Shown piece by piece: positions 7,743 to 15,783 of a DNA stretch of 64,000 nt. Within the stretch, counting starts at the first letter, position 1, and each line of letters starts with the position of its first letter. The DNA comes from Bacteroidales bacterium (GTDB lineage Bacteria; Bacteroidota; Bacteroidia; Bacteroidales; UBA932), in the NCBI GenBank assembly GCA_017634595.1, contig JAGBNC010000018.1, forward strand, positions 1-64,000, given 5' to 3'. The notes beneath the pieces are model-generated. The model searched no databases. It saw nothing but the letters and a program-made list of their open reading frames with translations, and was not told the origin of the DNA. Position numbers and translations under genes: made by a program.

Positions 7743-8771
7743 TTACATCTCCGGGATAAACATCACCTTGCTGTAGAACTCTTTACGGGCAAGGATCATG
7801 TCGAACGCCTGCTTGTAGTCCTGCAGGCCGAAACGGTGGGTTATCAGCGGCCTGACGTCCACGATGTGCTTGGTGATGGCATCAAGCGCCGTGCGCCAGT
7901 CGTTGTGGGCATCGTTGTAGCTGCTGTTCCAAGTGCCGCGAATCGTGAGCTGCTTGCGAAGGAGCTGGCTGTAGGTGCCCTGGCTGAGGGTCATGTCGCC
8001 GAAAGGATTGCCCATGCACACCACATGTCCGAAACTCTTTACGGCCTTGATGCAGCTCTCCCATGTCTGGGTGGCTCCGGCACCTTCGATGCATGCGTCA
8101 GCGCCGCGGCCGCCGGTAACTTCGCGTACATACTCGGCAGCATCGGTCTTGGCGCTGTTCACTGCGTCGAATCCCATCTTGGCGGCAAATTCTACCTTGG
8201 CCGGGTCGATATCACACAATATCACTTTGGAGGCTCCGGAAGCTTTGCACCACAAGGCCAGCATCATACCAATCGGACCTGCGCCGAACACGGCCACAGT
8301 ATCCCCTATCTTGATGTCGGCCAGGCCTACTGCATGGAGCGCCACAGCTGCGGGCTCACACATGGCAGCCTCTTCGTAGCTTATGCCCTCGAACGGCACC
8401 AGATTCCATTCTTTAACCGCCAGATACTCAGCGTAGGCTCCGTCACGACGCGAGCCATAGTAGTCGTAGTCAGAGCACTGAGCGTACTCGCCTACCTGGC
8501 AAGATGCGCACTGGCGGCAGGGAATCAGCGGGAATACCGCGGCCTTCTTGCCTATCAGCTCGGGCTTGTCGGCATCTATGATCTCACCGGCAAACTCATG
8601 CCCGGGGATAGTCGGGAAATGGTATGTACCTTTTTTGAAAATCCGTGGAATATCGCTGCCGCAGATGCCGCAGGCCTTGACTTTCAGAAGGACTTCGCCT
8701 TCGCCTCTTACTGGATCGGGGACTTCTTCGTAACGGAGATCGCCCACAGCGTGTAGATTGAGAGCCTTCAT
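7743..8771 (-). CDS. Zinc-dependent polyol dehydrogenase (galactitol-1-phosphate 5-dehydrogenase-like)
   Basis: A medium-chain dehydrogenase of 342 residues. The catalytic zinc site comes from CGICGSDI and GHEFAGE near residues 33-65. A structural zinc lobe follows (Cys in CRQCASC and later AQC). The Rossmann motif GAGPIGMM lies near residue 165. It resembles GatD and sorbitol dehydrogenases, oxidising a polyol (phosphate) with NAD. The presence of DUF486 downstream rather than sugar genes leaves the substrate open. A TAAATTTG box lies 20 nt upstream. Confidence 0.85.
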   Translation of the reverse strand: MKALNLHAVGDLRYEEVPDPVRGEGEVLLKVKACGICGSDIPRIFKKGTYHFPTIPGHEFAGEIIDADKPELIGKKAAVFPLIPCRQCASCQVGEYAQCSDYDYYGSRRDGAYAEYLAVKEWNLVPFEGISYEEAAMCEPAAVALHAVGLADIKIGDTVAVFGAGPIGMMLALWCKASGASKVILCDIDPAKVEFAAKMGFDAVNSAKTDAAEYVREVTGGRGADACIEGAGATQTWESCIKAVKSFGHVVCMGNPFGDMTLSQGTYSQLLRKQLTIRGTWNSSYNDAHNDWRTALDAITKHIVDVRPLITHRFGLQDYKQAFDMILARKEFYSKVMFIPEM

Positions 8772-8790
8772 TTCGCTTGATTTAGAAATA

Positions 8791-8817
8791 CAAATTTATA
8801 AAACTTTTTTATTTTTG
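8791..8817. promoter_or_regulatory. Divergent -7 boxes for the dehydrogenase and MATE genes
   Basis: Minus strand TAAATTTG at 8798-8791 serves the dehydrogenase. Plus strand TATTTTTG at 8810-8817 ends only 5 nt before the MATE ATG at 8823, so that transcript would be leaderless. No -33 TTTG at 19-21 bp is visible for either. Confidence 0.55.
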
Positions 8818-8822
8818 CGCTA

Positions 8823-10175
8823 ATGAACCGCGAAATCCTGCGCCTGTCGCTGCCAAGCATACTTGCCAACATCACCGTCCCGCTTGTGGGAATGGTGGAT
8901 ACTGCGCTGGCAGGACACCTGACGGGCGATGGCGGAGCGGCTGCCTTTATCGGTGGAATATCGGTAGGCTCGATGCTTCTCAACCTGCTGTATTGGAATT
9001 TCTTCTTCCTCCGGACCGGCACCGGCGGACTTACCGCGCAGGCCTTCGGAAGGGAAGACTGGCACGGCTGTGCACGCATATTTGCACGCGGAATAGGCTT
9101 TGCCGCCTTGGTCTCGGTGCTTGTACTCGCCCTCCAGTATCCTCTGATGAAGCTGGGCATGCTGCTGGTCGATGCTTCACCGAGGGTGAGTGAACTTGCC
9201 CTGCGCTACTTTTTCATCCGCATCTGGGCGGCCCCGGCGACCATTGGACTGATGGTGTTCAGAGGCTGGTTCGTGGGCATGCAGGATTCGATGAGCTCTA
9301 TGTGGACCGACTTGATAGTAAACGCAGTAAACATAGGAGCCTCAGTTCTCCTGACCTTCGGGGCAGGAGGATGGACAGGGCTGGGATTCAACGGCATTGC
9401 TGCCGGCACTCTGGTGGCACAGTATTCTGGCCTGCTGTACGTGGTTCTGGTATGTATCTTCAAATACAGACGTGTGCTCGGCACTTTGGAACGCGGAGAC
9501 CTGGCGGAGCTTTTGCGTCCCTCTGCGCTGAAGCCGTATCTGAAGATGAACGCCGACCTGCTGGGGCGCTCCTTGTGCTTTACCACGATCTATATGGGCT
9601 ACACCATCATTGCCGCCGGCTTCGGCGACATGCTGCTGGCGTGTTCGTCTATAATGATGCAGCTCCTGATGATTTTCTCGTACTTTACCGACGGCTTCGC
9701 TTATGCCGGGGAGGCGCTGACCGGACGTTTTATCGGTGCACGCGACGAGGCAAACCTCAGGCGCACAGTGCTTTACGTTTTTATCTGGAGCATGAGCATA
9801 GCCGTGCTGTTCGTGGGCTTATATATGTGGCTGGGCACAGCCGTGATAAGGCTTCTGACATCGGACATCGAAGTGGTGGAAAGATGCCGGAGCTTCCTGC
9901 CCTGGCTGCTGATCATGCCGCCGCTGGGCTGCGCTGCTTTCACCTGGGACGGCATCTATCTAGGGGCCACTTCCTCCCGCAGTCTATTTATGGCTATGGG
10001 CTTTGCCATGCTCGGCTTTTTCGGCTGCTGGTGGCTTGGGCGGCTACTGTGGCCTGCAGCTTCAGTTGCGGGAGCTGACGCCTGCCTGCACCTGCTGCTG
10101 GCCGCTTACTTCGTGCACCTCGGCGCCCGGACCGTTTATCTGTCGGCCGTTTACCGGAGCCGTATCCACATCTGA
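8823..10175 (+). CDS. MATE-family efflux transporter, DinF-like
   Basis: A polytopic protein of 450 residues with about twelve helices in two MATE repeats. The opening (LSLPSILANITVPLVGMVDT) is typical of the DinF branch. Each half contains the expected Pro/Gly-rich helices. The family exports cationic drugs or metabolites using Na+ or H+ gradients. The ATG sits directly behind a TATTTTTG box with no room for a ribosome-binding site. Confidence 0.92.
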   Translation: MNREILRLSLPSILANITVPLVGMVDTALAGHLTGDGGAAAFIGGISVGSMLLNLLYWNFFFLRTGTGGLTAQAFGREDWHGCARIFARGIGFAALVSVLVLALQYPLMKLGMLLVDASPRVSELALRYFFIRIWAAPATIGLMVFRGWFVGMQDSMSSMWTDLIVNAVNIGASVLLTFGAGGWTGLGFNGIAAGTLVAQYSGLLYVVLVCIFKYRRVLGTLERGDLAELLRPSALKPYLKMNADLLGRSLCFTTIYMGYTIIAAGFGDMLLACSSIMMQLLMIFSYFTDGFAYAGEALTGRFIGARDEANLRRTVLYVFIWSMSIAVLFVGLYMWLGTAVIRLLTSDIEVVERCRSFLPWLLIMPPLGCAAFTWDGIYLGATSSRSLFMAMGFAMLGFFGCWWLGRLLWPAASVAGADACLHLLLAAYFVHLGARTVYLSAVYRSRIHI

Positions 10176-10189
10176 GCACACGCGCTGAT

Positions 10190-11332
10190 TCAGTCCAGTT
10201 CGAAGCTCGCTTCCACATCGCCGAAACGGCCCCTTACTATATCAGCTTCTTCAAAAAACCTCGCCGATAGTTGCCCGCGCCATACAATGTCGTCCTTTTC
10301 GTTGTAGGGAAGATCTATGGAGAAGCCGTAAGTTTTGGACTGGATTTTTACCACTGCATCGGCTTTCCAATTGGTGAGTGTGCCGCCGTCGTCTTCAGTT
10401 ATCATGAACACTATTTTGTCGAGCTGGCTTGTGAAATCGCCCACCAGGATAGCTTCGAAAGGAAGGTCCTGGTTGACCAGACGCCGCTTCACCACTATCA
10501 TGAAATCGGTGACGCTGGGATAGAAGAGTTTGAGCTCGGCATCGGTGGTGGCATTGAAGCCCTCGACACTTCCGCATTTTACCCAGAACTCGCTTGCCCC
10601 GCCGAACCAGGAGTCATAATTGCGTTTCATCTTGAAGTTTTTCAGAAGCAGCCTGCGGTGTCGCGCGAGGGGAACATAGTCCCTGCTGCCTGCAGCTTGT
10701 TCCAGCTTGAGAGGCGTAAAGGAAGCATCGGAGTTGCTGTTGAAGACCCATACCGGCTGCTTTGTGGCCAAGGCTTCATCTACAAATACTGAATCTACTA
10801 CATGGAGACCGTCGGGGCCGGGTGAAATGCGGTAGCCGTAGTTAGTCTCAGCGCCAGAGCCAGGGTCGAAAGTGATGATGGGGAATGATTCGCCATCCCA
10901 ATTGTCGGAATAAGGCCAGTAGAGCTGAAAGTCGCTCTGCGACAATTGCTTGAGCATATCGTCAACGTCTCCTCCCTTAGTGGCAGGGTGCGATTCAAGA
11001 TAGTCCCTCAGCAGGTCCCTCAGCGGATTGGAGTATGACTGTGCCGATTCAGCCTTTGACGACGGGCTGTCCCCCACCCCTGCTCCAGGACTGTCGATCA
11101 GGCATCCCATTGTGTATTCTTCATCATAACCGTTGCCGGATGACTTCCCCACGGCGTTGTAAACTTCCTTCAGGTGGCCTTTATCCAGTGGAAGTGATGA
11201 AAACATTTTGGCCAGTCCGGCCGGAGAGAAGTCAGCAGTGTACTGTACCGGCTGAGGTTCAGGTTTGCTGCCCGGGGTGCACGATGACAGGAGGACCGGC
11301 AGTGCTAAGCATAAGATCTGATAGTTTTTCAT
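10190..11332 (-). CDS. Lipoprotein of unknown function
   Basis: A 380-residue protein with a lipoprotein signal: MKNYQ, a hydrophobic stretch, lipobox LLSSC and mature Cys near residue 18. An acidic, Ser/Gly-rich stretch follows at about 60-95. The rest is soluble with alternating aromatic and charged residues. I recognise no domain. The ATG at 11332 is chosen over an in-frame GTG two codons earlier because it starts the signal peptide. Convergent with MATE and probably an outer-membrane-anchored protein. Confidence 0.75.
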   Translation of the reverse strand: MKNYQILCLALPVLLSSCTPGSKPEPQPVQYTADFSPAGLAKMFSSLPLDKGHLKEVYNAVGKSSGNGYDEEYTMGCLIDSPGAGVGDSPSSKAESAQSYSNPLRDLLRDYLESHPATKGGDVDDMLKQLSQSDFQLYWPYSDNWDGESFPIITFDPGSGAETNYGYRISPGPDGLHVVDSVFVDEALATKQPVWVFNSNSDASFTPLKLEQAAGSRDYVPLARHRRLLLKNFKMKRNYDSWFGGASEFWVKCGSVEGFNATTDAELKLFYPSVTDFMIVVKRRLVNQDLPFEAILVGDFTSQLDKIVFMITEDDGGTLTNWKADAVVKIQSKTYGFSIDLPYNEKDDIVWRGQLSARFFEEADIVRGRFGDVEASFELD

Positions 11333-11391
11333 AGTCACTTTTTGGAGGCAAAGTGACAGAAAACTATCCGTTTATAAAAGTGTTGACACTC

Positions 11392-12345
11392 TTATTTTGA
11401 AAAACTTACGAAACGGTCCTTGCCACGGAAGTCACTAAGTACCTGTACGCCAGACAGGCCGGCACCTTGGAATACGGCCGATGTGCTGCTGCCCAGATCT
11501 TCGTTGATTTCTACGATTCCGGCGCCTCCTTCATCCAGGAAGCGAATCGCCCAGAGGGCAATGGTGCGGTAGAAGACAAGCGGGTCGGTGTCGGGTACGA
11601 ACAGGGCCAGGGATGGTTCGTGTTCCAGCACGTTGGTGTGCATGAAGGCCCGCTCGCTTTCGCGTATGTATGGTGGATTGGCTGTGATGAGGTCAAAGGG
11701 GGCGCCGGGGAAGCTGTCAGGGACCTGCAGCACATCAGCCTGCAGGAACTTCGGCCCGGGGGCAGGGGAGGGAGAGGGAACCGTGGCCGCCCGTGGCCGC
11801 GTGAACGGGAGGGGCCCGGCGTCAGCCGGGAGGGATGAGCGAAGCGAAGTTCCCTCTCCCTCCCCTGCCCCCGGGCCGAAGGACTGACGGCGGGCGACCC
11901 CGAGTGCCTCTTCAGAAATATCAACTCCGGTCACCATGGCCCCCGGAACATCCAGGGCCAGGCTCCAGGCAATGCATCCCGAACCGGTACACAAGTCCAG
12001 CACGCGAGAGCCAGCCTCGATCCTGCCTTCCGCCCACCTCACAAGTTCCTCAGTCTCAGGCCTTGGGATCAGCACATCAGGACTCACCGAGAAACGCCGC
12101 CCGCAAAACTCCTGGAAACCGGTGACATATTGCAGCGGCTCACCTCCCTGGAGCCGCTTCAAAGCATCTTTCAGCAGCGCCAGCTTGTCCCCGGGGACTT
12201 CCAACTCAGGATTGACAATATGAGCATAGGACGTCACGCCCAGCATGTCACCGCACAGGCGCTGCACAATACCTGCCGCCTCCCTTGGCTCATACAGCCC
12301 TCCGAGAGCGGCAGTCCATTCACGTATGAACTGCGTAAGAAGCAC
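11392..12345 (-). CDS. prmC: Release-factor glutamine methyltransferase with an inserted repeat
   Basis: A 317-residue protein. An N-terminal helical domain (1-80) precedes a Rossmann methyltransferase domain with SAM motif LDLCTGSGCIAW, acidic loop VDISEEAL and catalytic ANPPY. It methylates the Gln of the GGQ motif in release factors. It is about 40 residues longer than usual because a repeat element is read through in frame (Gly/Pro/Ser/Arg-rich, starting just after ARRQ and ending before FLQADV). Catalytic motifs on both sides are intact, so it may still work. It starts at GTG overlapping the ddl stop by one base (TAGTG). Confidence 0.9.
   Translation of the reverse strand: MLLTQFIREWTAALGGLYEPREAAGIVQRLCGDMLGVTSYAHIVNPELEVPGDKLALLKDALKRLQGGEPLQYVTGFQEFCGRRFSVSPDVLIPRPETEELVRWAEGRIEAGSRVLDLCTGSGCIAWSLALDVPGAMVTGVDISEEALGVARRQSFGPGAGEGEGTSLRSSLPADAGPLPFTRPRAATVPSPSPAPGPKFLQADVLQVPDSFPGAPFDLITANPPYIRESERAFMHTNVLEHEPSLALFVPDTDPLVFYRTIALWAIRFLDEGGAGIVEINEDLGSSTSAVFQGAGLSGVQVLSDFRGKDRFVSFSK
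11749..11881. repeat. Structured repeat element, copy 1 (inside prmC)
   Basis: A 133-nt element with a perfect 33-bp terminal inverted repeat (11749-11781 with 11849-11881). The interior matches copy 2 at 47031-47108 almost exactly: AACCGTGGCCGCCCGTGG and following at 11779-11818, a hairpin CCCGGC-gtca-GCCGGG, then a segment ending GATGAGCGAAGCGAAGTTCC. The two copies are in the same window orientation; here the element is antisense to prmC. The arm sequence differs from that of copy 2. Confidence 0.9.
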
Positions 12346-13355
12346 TAAGAATTCTCGATGATCTGCGAGAGGAATTCAGTGACGCTCAAGCCGGCCTCAC
12401 GTACCATCTTCGGTACCAGCGAAGCGCTGGTCATGCCAGGTATAGTATTGACTTCCAGGAACACAAGCCCTTCAGCGGTAGCTATGTAATCCATCCTCAC
12501 CACGCCTTTGCAGCCAAGGAATGAGTACAGCGAGCAAGTGGTGCGCTGAAGTTCAGAAGTAAGTGCTTCGTCGATGGGTGCTGGGCATATCTCGCGACTG
12601 TGGCCGTTGTACTTGGCATCGTAGTCGAAGTACTCGTTGTCACTCACAATCTCAATGGGCGGCAAAGCGCGGACGGACGTCCCGTCAAAGTATGCGGCGC
12701 AAGTAAGTTCGCGCCCCGTCACGCCCTGTTCCACCAGCACCATGGGGCCTTCAGTGAAAGCAAACTGTATTGCGGATATGAGTTCCGATGCCTCTGCGAC
12801 CCTGGTCACACCGAAGCTGGAACCGCCCTGAGTGGGCTTGACAAATACCGGGAACTTAAGTTCCTTGACAGCTTTTGCACAGAATGCTTCCAAGTCATCT
12901 CCTTGACGCACAAGCAGATCCGGAGCGCAGCGGACTAAGGTGCGGACGTACGATTTGCAGGCGTACTTGTTGAAAGCAATCATGCTGGAATAGGACCCGC
13001 AGGAGCTGAACGGAATCTTGAGCATCTCCAGGTAGCCCTGCAGCTGCCCCGTCTCCCCGGGAGCCCCGTGCTGAACTATATAGGCGTAGTCGAATTTTAC
13101 CCTCTGCCCCAGAACGCTCACGGAAAAGTCAGTCTTGTCGATTTCGGGACGTGCTTCCTCGGGGAAGGTCACACGCATGGAATTCTTGCGGCGGCAAGCC
13201 ACAAGCTGCCAAAGCCCGAAACGGGCGAAAATCTCGTACACATCATATTCCGTATCATCTATTGCGGACGCTACGAACTCTCCGCTGCGGCATGATACTT
13301 CCCATTCGGAGGAATCGCTGCCGTATATGACTGCTATCGAATTGTACTTAGCCAT
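12345..13355 (-). CDS. ddl: D-alanine--D-alanine ligase
   Basis: A 336-residue ATP-grasp ligase that makes D-Ala-D-Ala for peptidoglycan precursors. The N-terminal domain ends near QHGAPGETGQLQGYLE. The ATP-grasp core has VFVKPTQGGSSFGVTRV, and the C-terminal region has FLEVNTIPGMTSASLVPKM with the magnesium-binding Glu/Asn. It starts 1 nt after the PBP1A stop and shares one base with prmC, so PBP1A-ddl-prmC form an operon. Confidence 0.95.
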   Translation of the reverse strand: MAKYNSIAVIYGSDSSEWEVSCRSGEFVASAIDDTEYDVYEIFARFGLWQLVACRRKNSMRVTFPEEARPEIDKTDFSVSVLGQRVKFDYAYIVQHGAPGETGQLQGYLEMLKIPFSSCGSYSSMIAFNKYACKSYVRTLVRCAPDLLVRQGDDLEAFCAKAVKELKFPVFVKPTQGGSSFGVTRVAEASELISAIQFAFTEGPMVLVEQGVTGRELTCAAYFDGTSVRALPPIEIVSDNEYFDYDAKYNGHSREICPAPIDEALTSELQRTTCSLYSFLGCKGVVRMDYIATAEGLVFLEVNTIPGMTSASLVPKMVREAGLSVTEFLSQIIENS

Positions 13356-13356
13356 A

Positions 13357-15708
13357 TCAGTTGAAATAATAGTCTGTCTCTTGATTGTTAGTTGTTTCGG
13401 TCACATCATTCATGTCTTCATCGCCGCCGAGGAAAGTGCCGGTGCTGGCACAGTCGAGGCTGAAATCAATGCTGGGCGGCGCCAGGAAGGTGTCGGATTC
13501 ATTGAACAGACCTGCGGCAATGCACTTCTTCATCCATATACCCCAAATCGGAAGCGCCATGCGCGAACCGTCGAGGGAGTTGAAATGGATCTGCCTGTCT
13601 TCGCCTCCAATCCATGCGCCGGCGGTTATCTTGGGCGTGTAACCTATGAACCATCCGTCGGAACAATCGTTGGTAGTACCGGTCTTGCCGGCAATCTCGC
13701 CTTTGAGGTTGTAGGCGTAACGCAGGCGGCTTCCGGTACCTCCGTTCACCACTCCCTGCATTAGGTTGGCCATGAGGAAGGCCGATGAGGCGCTGATGGC
13801 CTCGCGCTTGCTGTTGGTGTGTTCGGTGATGACGTTGCCCTGATTGTCCTCGATGCGGGTCACATACAGCGGCTCGGCATATACACCCTGGGACGGGAAA
13901 GTATTGTAGGCCGCCACCATCTCGTAGAGCGCAATATCGGCAGGGCCTACGCAGAGCGCGTACACCTCGTCAACATGGCTGTGGATGCCCATCCGGTGCA
14001 TCATCTGAGCCATGGCCTGAGGTCCGAACTGCTTCATCAGAAATGCCGAAATATTGTTGGAACTATTGGCAAGGCCCCATTTGAGAGTCACGGTCTTGCC
14101 TATCATTTCTTTCTTGTCGGTGGAACGCGGGGTCCAGGTGGAGCCGTCCCAGTTCACAAAAGTCTGAGGTGCGCACACCACCCTGTCGCAGGGAGTCATG
14201 CCCTCCTGCATGGCAAGGGTGTAGAGGAAGGGCTTGATAGTAGAACCCACCTGACGTTTGGCCTGGCTGACGTTGTCATATTTGAAATAGCGGTAGTTGG
14301 GCCCGCCTACGAAAGCCTTGACATTCCCCGTCTCCGGCTCTACGGCCACGAAGCCGCAGCGGAGGAATGATTTGTAGTAGCGTATGGAATCGTTGGGCGT
14401 CATGGTAGTGTCGATGTAGCCCTTCTTGTTCCATGAGAACACACGCATCTTGACCGGTTTGTCGAACTGCGACAGAATGTCCGCCTCGCTCACGCCGGCC
14501 TTCTTCTGGAGGCGGTAGCGGTCGCTCCATTTGCGCGCCTGAGCCATGAGACGGTCAACCGTTTTCTGGTCTATGTCGTTGGCGAACGGCTTGTTGCGCT
14601 TGTACTTAAGCTCCTTCTCGAAGGCCTTCTGGAGATAGCCTCCCAGATGCTCGGCCACCGCTTCTTCTGCGAATACCTGCATCTTGTAGTTGATGGTCGT
14701 ATAGATGCGCAGGCCGTCTTTGTCCAGGTTGTATGAACTGCCGTCGGGCTTGCGGTTCTTGTTGAGCCAGCCGTACACTGCGTCGGAAGCCCAGCGCAGC
14801 GAGTCGGCAGAATAGTCTTCCTCGAACTGATAGTCGGAGCGGCGCGGCTTCTTGGCGTTCATATCGCGCCTGAGCATGTCACGGAAGTAGGGGGCGTGGC
14901 CGGAGTTGTGGTCCATCACATGATAGTCCAGGAGGATGGGAAGCTGCTGCAGGGAGTCCCTCTCGTGCTTGCTTATGAAGCCGGCCTTGGCCATACGTCC
15001 TATCACGAAGTTGCGGCGGTTCAGGGCGTTATCGGGATTGAGCACCGGATTGTAACGGGTGGGCTTGTTGACCATACCCACAAGCATCGCGCTTTCTTCT
15101 ACGTTCAGGTCGGCAGGAGCCTTGGCAAAAAATGTCTCGGCAGCCGATTTGACACCGAAGGCTCCGCTTCCGAAAAAGATGGAGTTCAGGTACATGGCCA
15201 TGATTTCGTTCTTGGTGTAGTCGCGTTCAAGGCGGACCGCAGTGATCCATTCCTTGAACTTGGTGAACACCAGCTCCAGCTTTCCCGCTTTTTCGTTGCG
15301 GGGATAGAGCGTCTTGGCGAGCTGCTGGGTGATGGTACTGCCGCCGCCCTGGCTGGAGTCGCGCAGAAGGAGAGTCTTGATAGCCACGCGGGCGAGACCC
15401 TTCATGTCCACGCCTGAGTGTTTGTAGAAACGCACGTCTTCCGTAGCCACGGCTGCATGCACCAGATTGGGCGAAAGCTCGTCGTAGTCGGCGTAGGTGC
15501 GGTTCTCAATATGGAAAGTGGTGAGCACTTCACCGTCTTCGGCCAGCACCTGTGTGGCCAGTTTATTGTCGGGATGTTCAAGTTCCTCAAAGGAAGGAAG
15601 TTTGGCAAACAGGCCCACCGCCAGCAGAAGCAGGAATACCAACGCGAACGGAGCGATGAGCAGAATCCAGAACCATTTGGTTATTGTGTGTTTTGTCTTG
15701 TCTGTCAT
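13357..15708 (-). CDS. mrcA: Penicillin-binding protein 1A (bifunctional)
   Basis: A class A PBP of 783 residues. Short cytoplasmic tail, one membrane helix (about 12-34), GT51 glycosyltransferase domain (ATEDVRFYKHSGVD, then GGSTITQQLAKTLY, then RLERDYTKNEIMAMYLN) and a transpeptidase domain (STIKPF as SxxK, SSNN, and KTGTT). It polymerises and cross-links peptidoglycan. The ATG at 15708 follows a purine-rich stretch; an in-frame TTG upstream is less likely. The C-terminus is acidic and Asn/Thr-rich. Confidence 0.95.
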   Translation of the reverse strand: MTDKTKHTITKWFWILLIAPFALVFLLLLAVGLFAKLPSFEELEHPDNKLATQVLAEDGEVLTTFHIENRTYADYDELSPNLVHAAVATEDVRFYKHSGVDMKGLARVAIKTLLLRDSSQGGGSTITQQLAKTLYPRNEKAGKLELVFTKFKEWITAVRLERDYTKNEIMAMYLNSIFFGSGAFGVKSAAETFFAKAPADLNVEESAMLVGMVNKPTRYNPVLNPDNALNRRNFVIGRMAKAGFISKHERDSLQQLPILLDYHVMDHNSGHAPYFRDMLRRDMNAKKPRRSDYQFEEDYSADSLRWASDAVYGWLNKNRKPDGSSYNLDKDGLRIYTTINYKMQVFAEEAVAEHLGGYLQKAFEKELKYKRNKPFANDIDQKTVDRLMAQARKWSDRYRLQKKAGVSEADILSQFDKPVKMRVFSWNKKGYIDTTMTPNDSIRYYKSFLRCGFVAVEPETGNVKAFVGGPNYRYFKYDNVSQAKRQVGSTIKPFLYTLAMQEGMTPCDRVVCAPQTFVNWDGSTWTPRSTDKKEMIGKTVTLKWGLANSSNNISAFLMKQFGPQAMAQMMHRMGIHSHVDEVYALCVGPADIALYEMVAAYNTFPSQGVYAEPLYVTRIEDNQGNVITEHTNSKREAISASSAFLMANLMQGVVNGGTGSRLRYAYNLKGEIAGKTGTTNDCSDGWFIGYTPKITAGAWIGGEDRQIHFNSLDGSRMALPIWGIWMKKCIAAGLFNESDTFLAPPSIDFSLDCASTGTFLGGDEDMNDVTETTNNQETDYYFN

Positions 15709-15726
15709 TTTTTTCTCTTGAAAACA

Positions 15727-15764
15727 CAAAATTACGATTAATTTGGAAAAACACCTTAAATTTG
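15727..15764. promoter_or_regulatory. Divergent -7 boxes for PBP1A and topA
   Basis: TAATTTTG on the minus strand (15734-15727) lies 18 nt before the PBP1A ATG. TAAATTTG on the plus strand (15757-15764) lies 19 nt before the topA ATG. Both match TAnnTTTG; the 75-bp gap between the genes holds nothing else recognisable. Confidence 0.55.
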
Positions 15765-15783
15765 TAGCCGATATTGTGAAATT

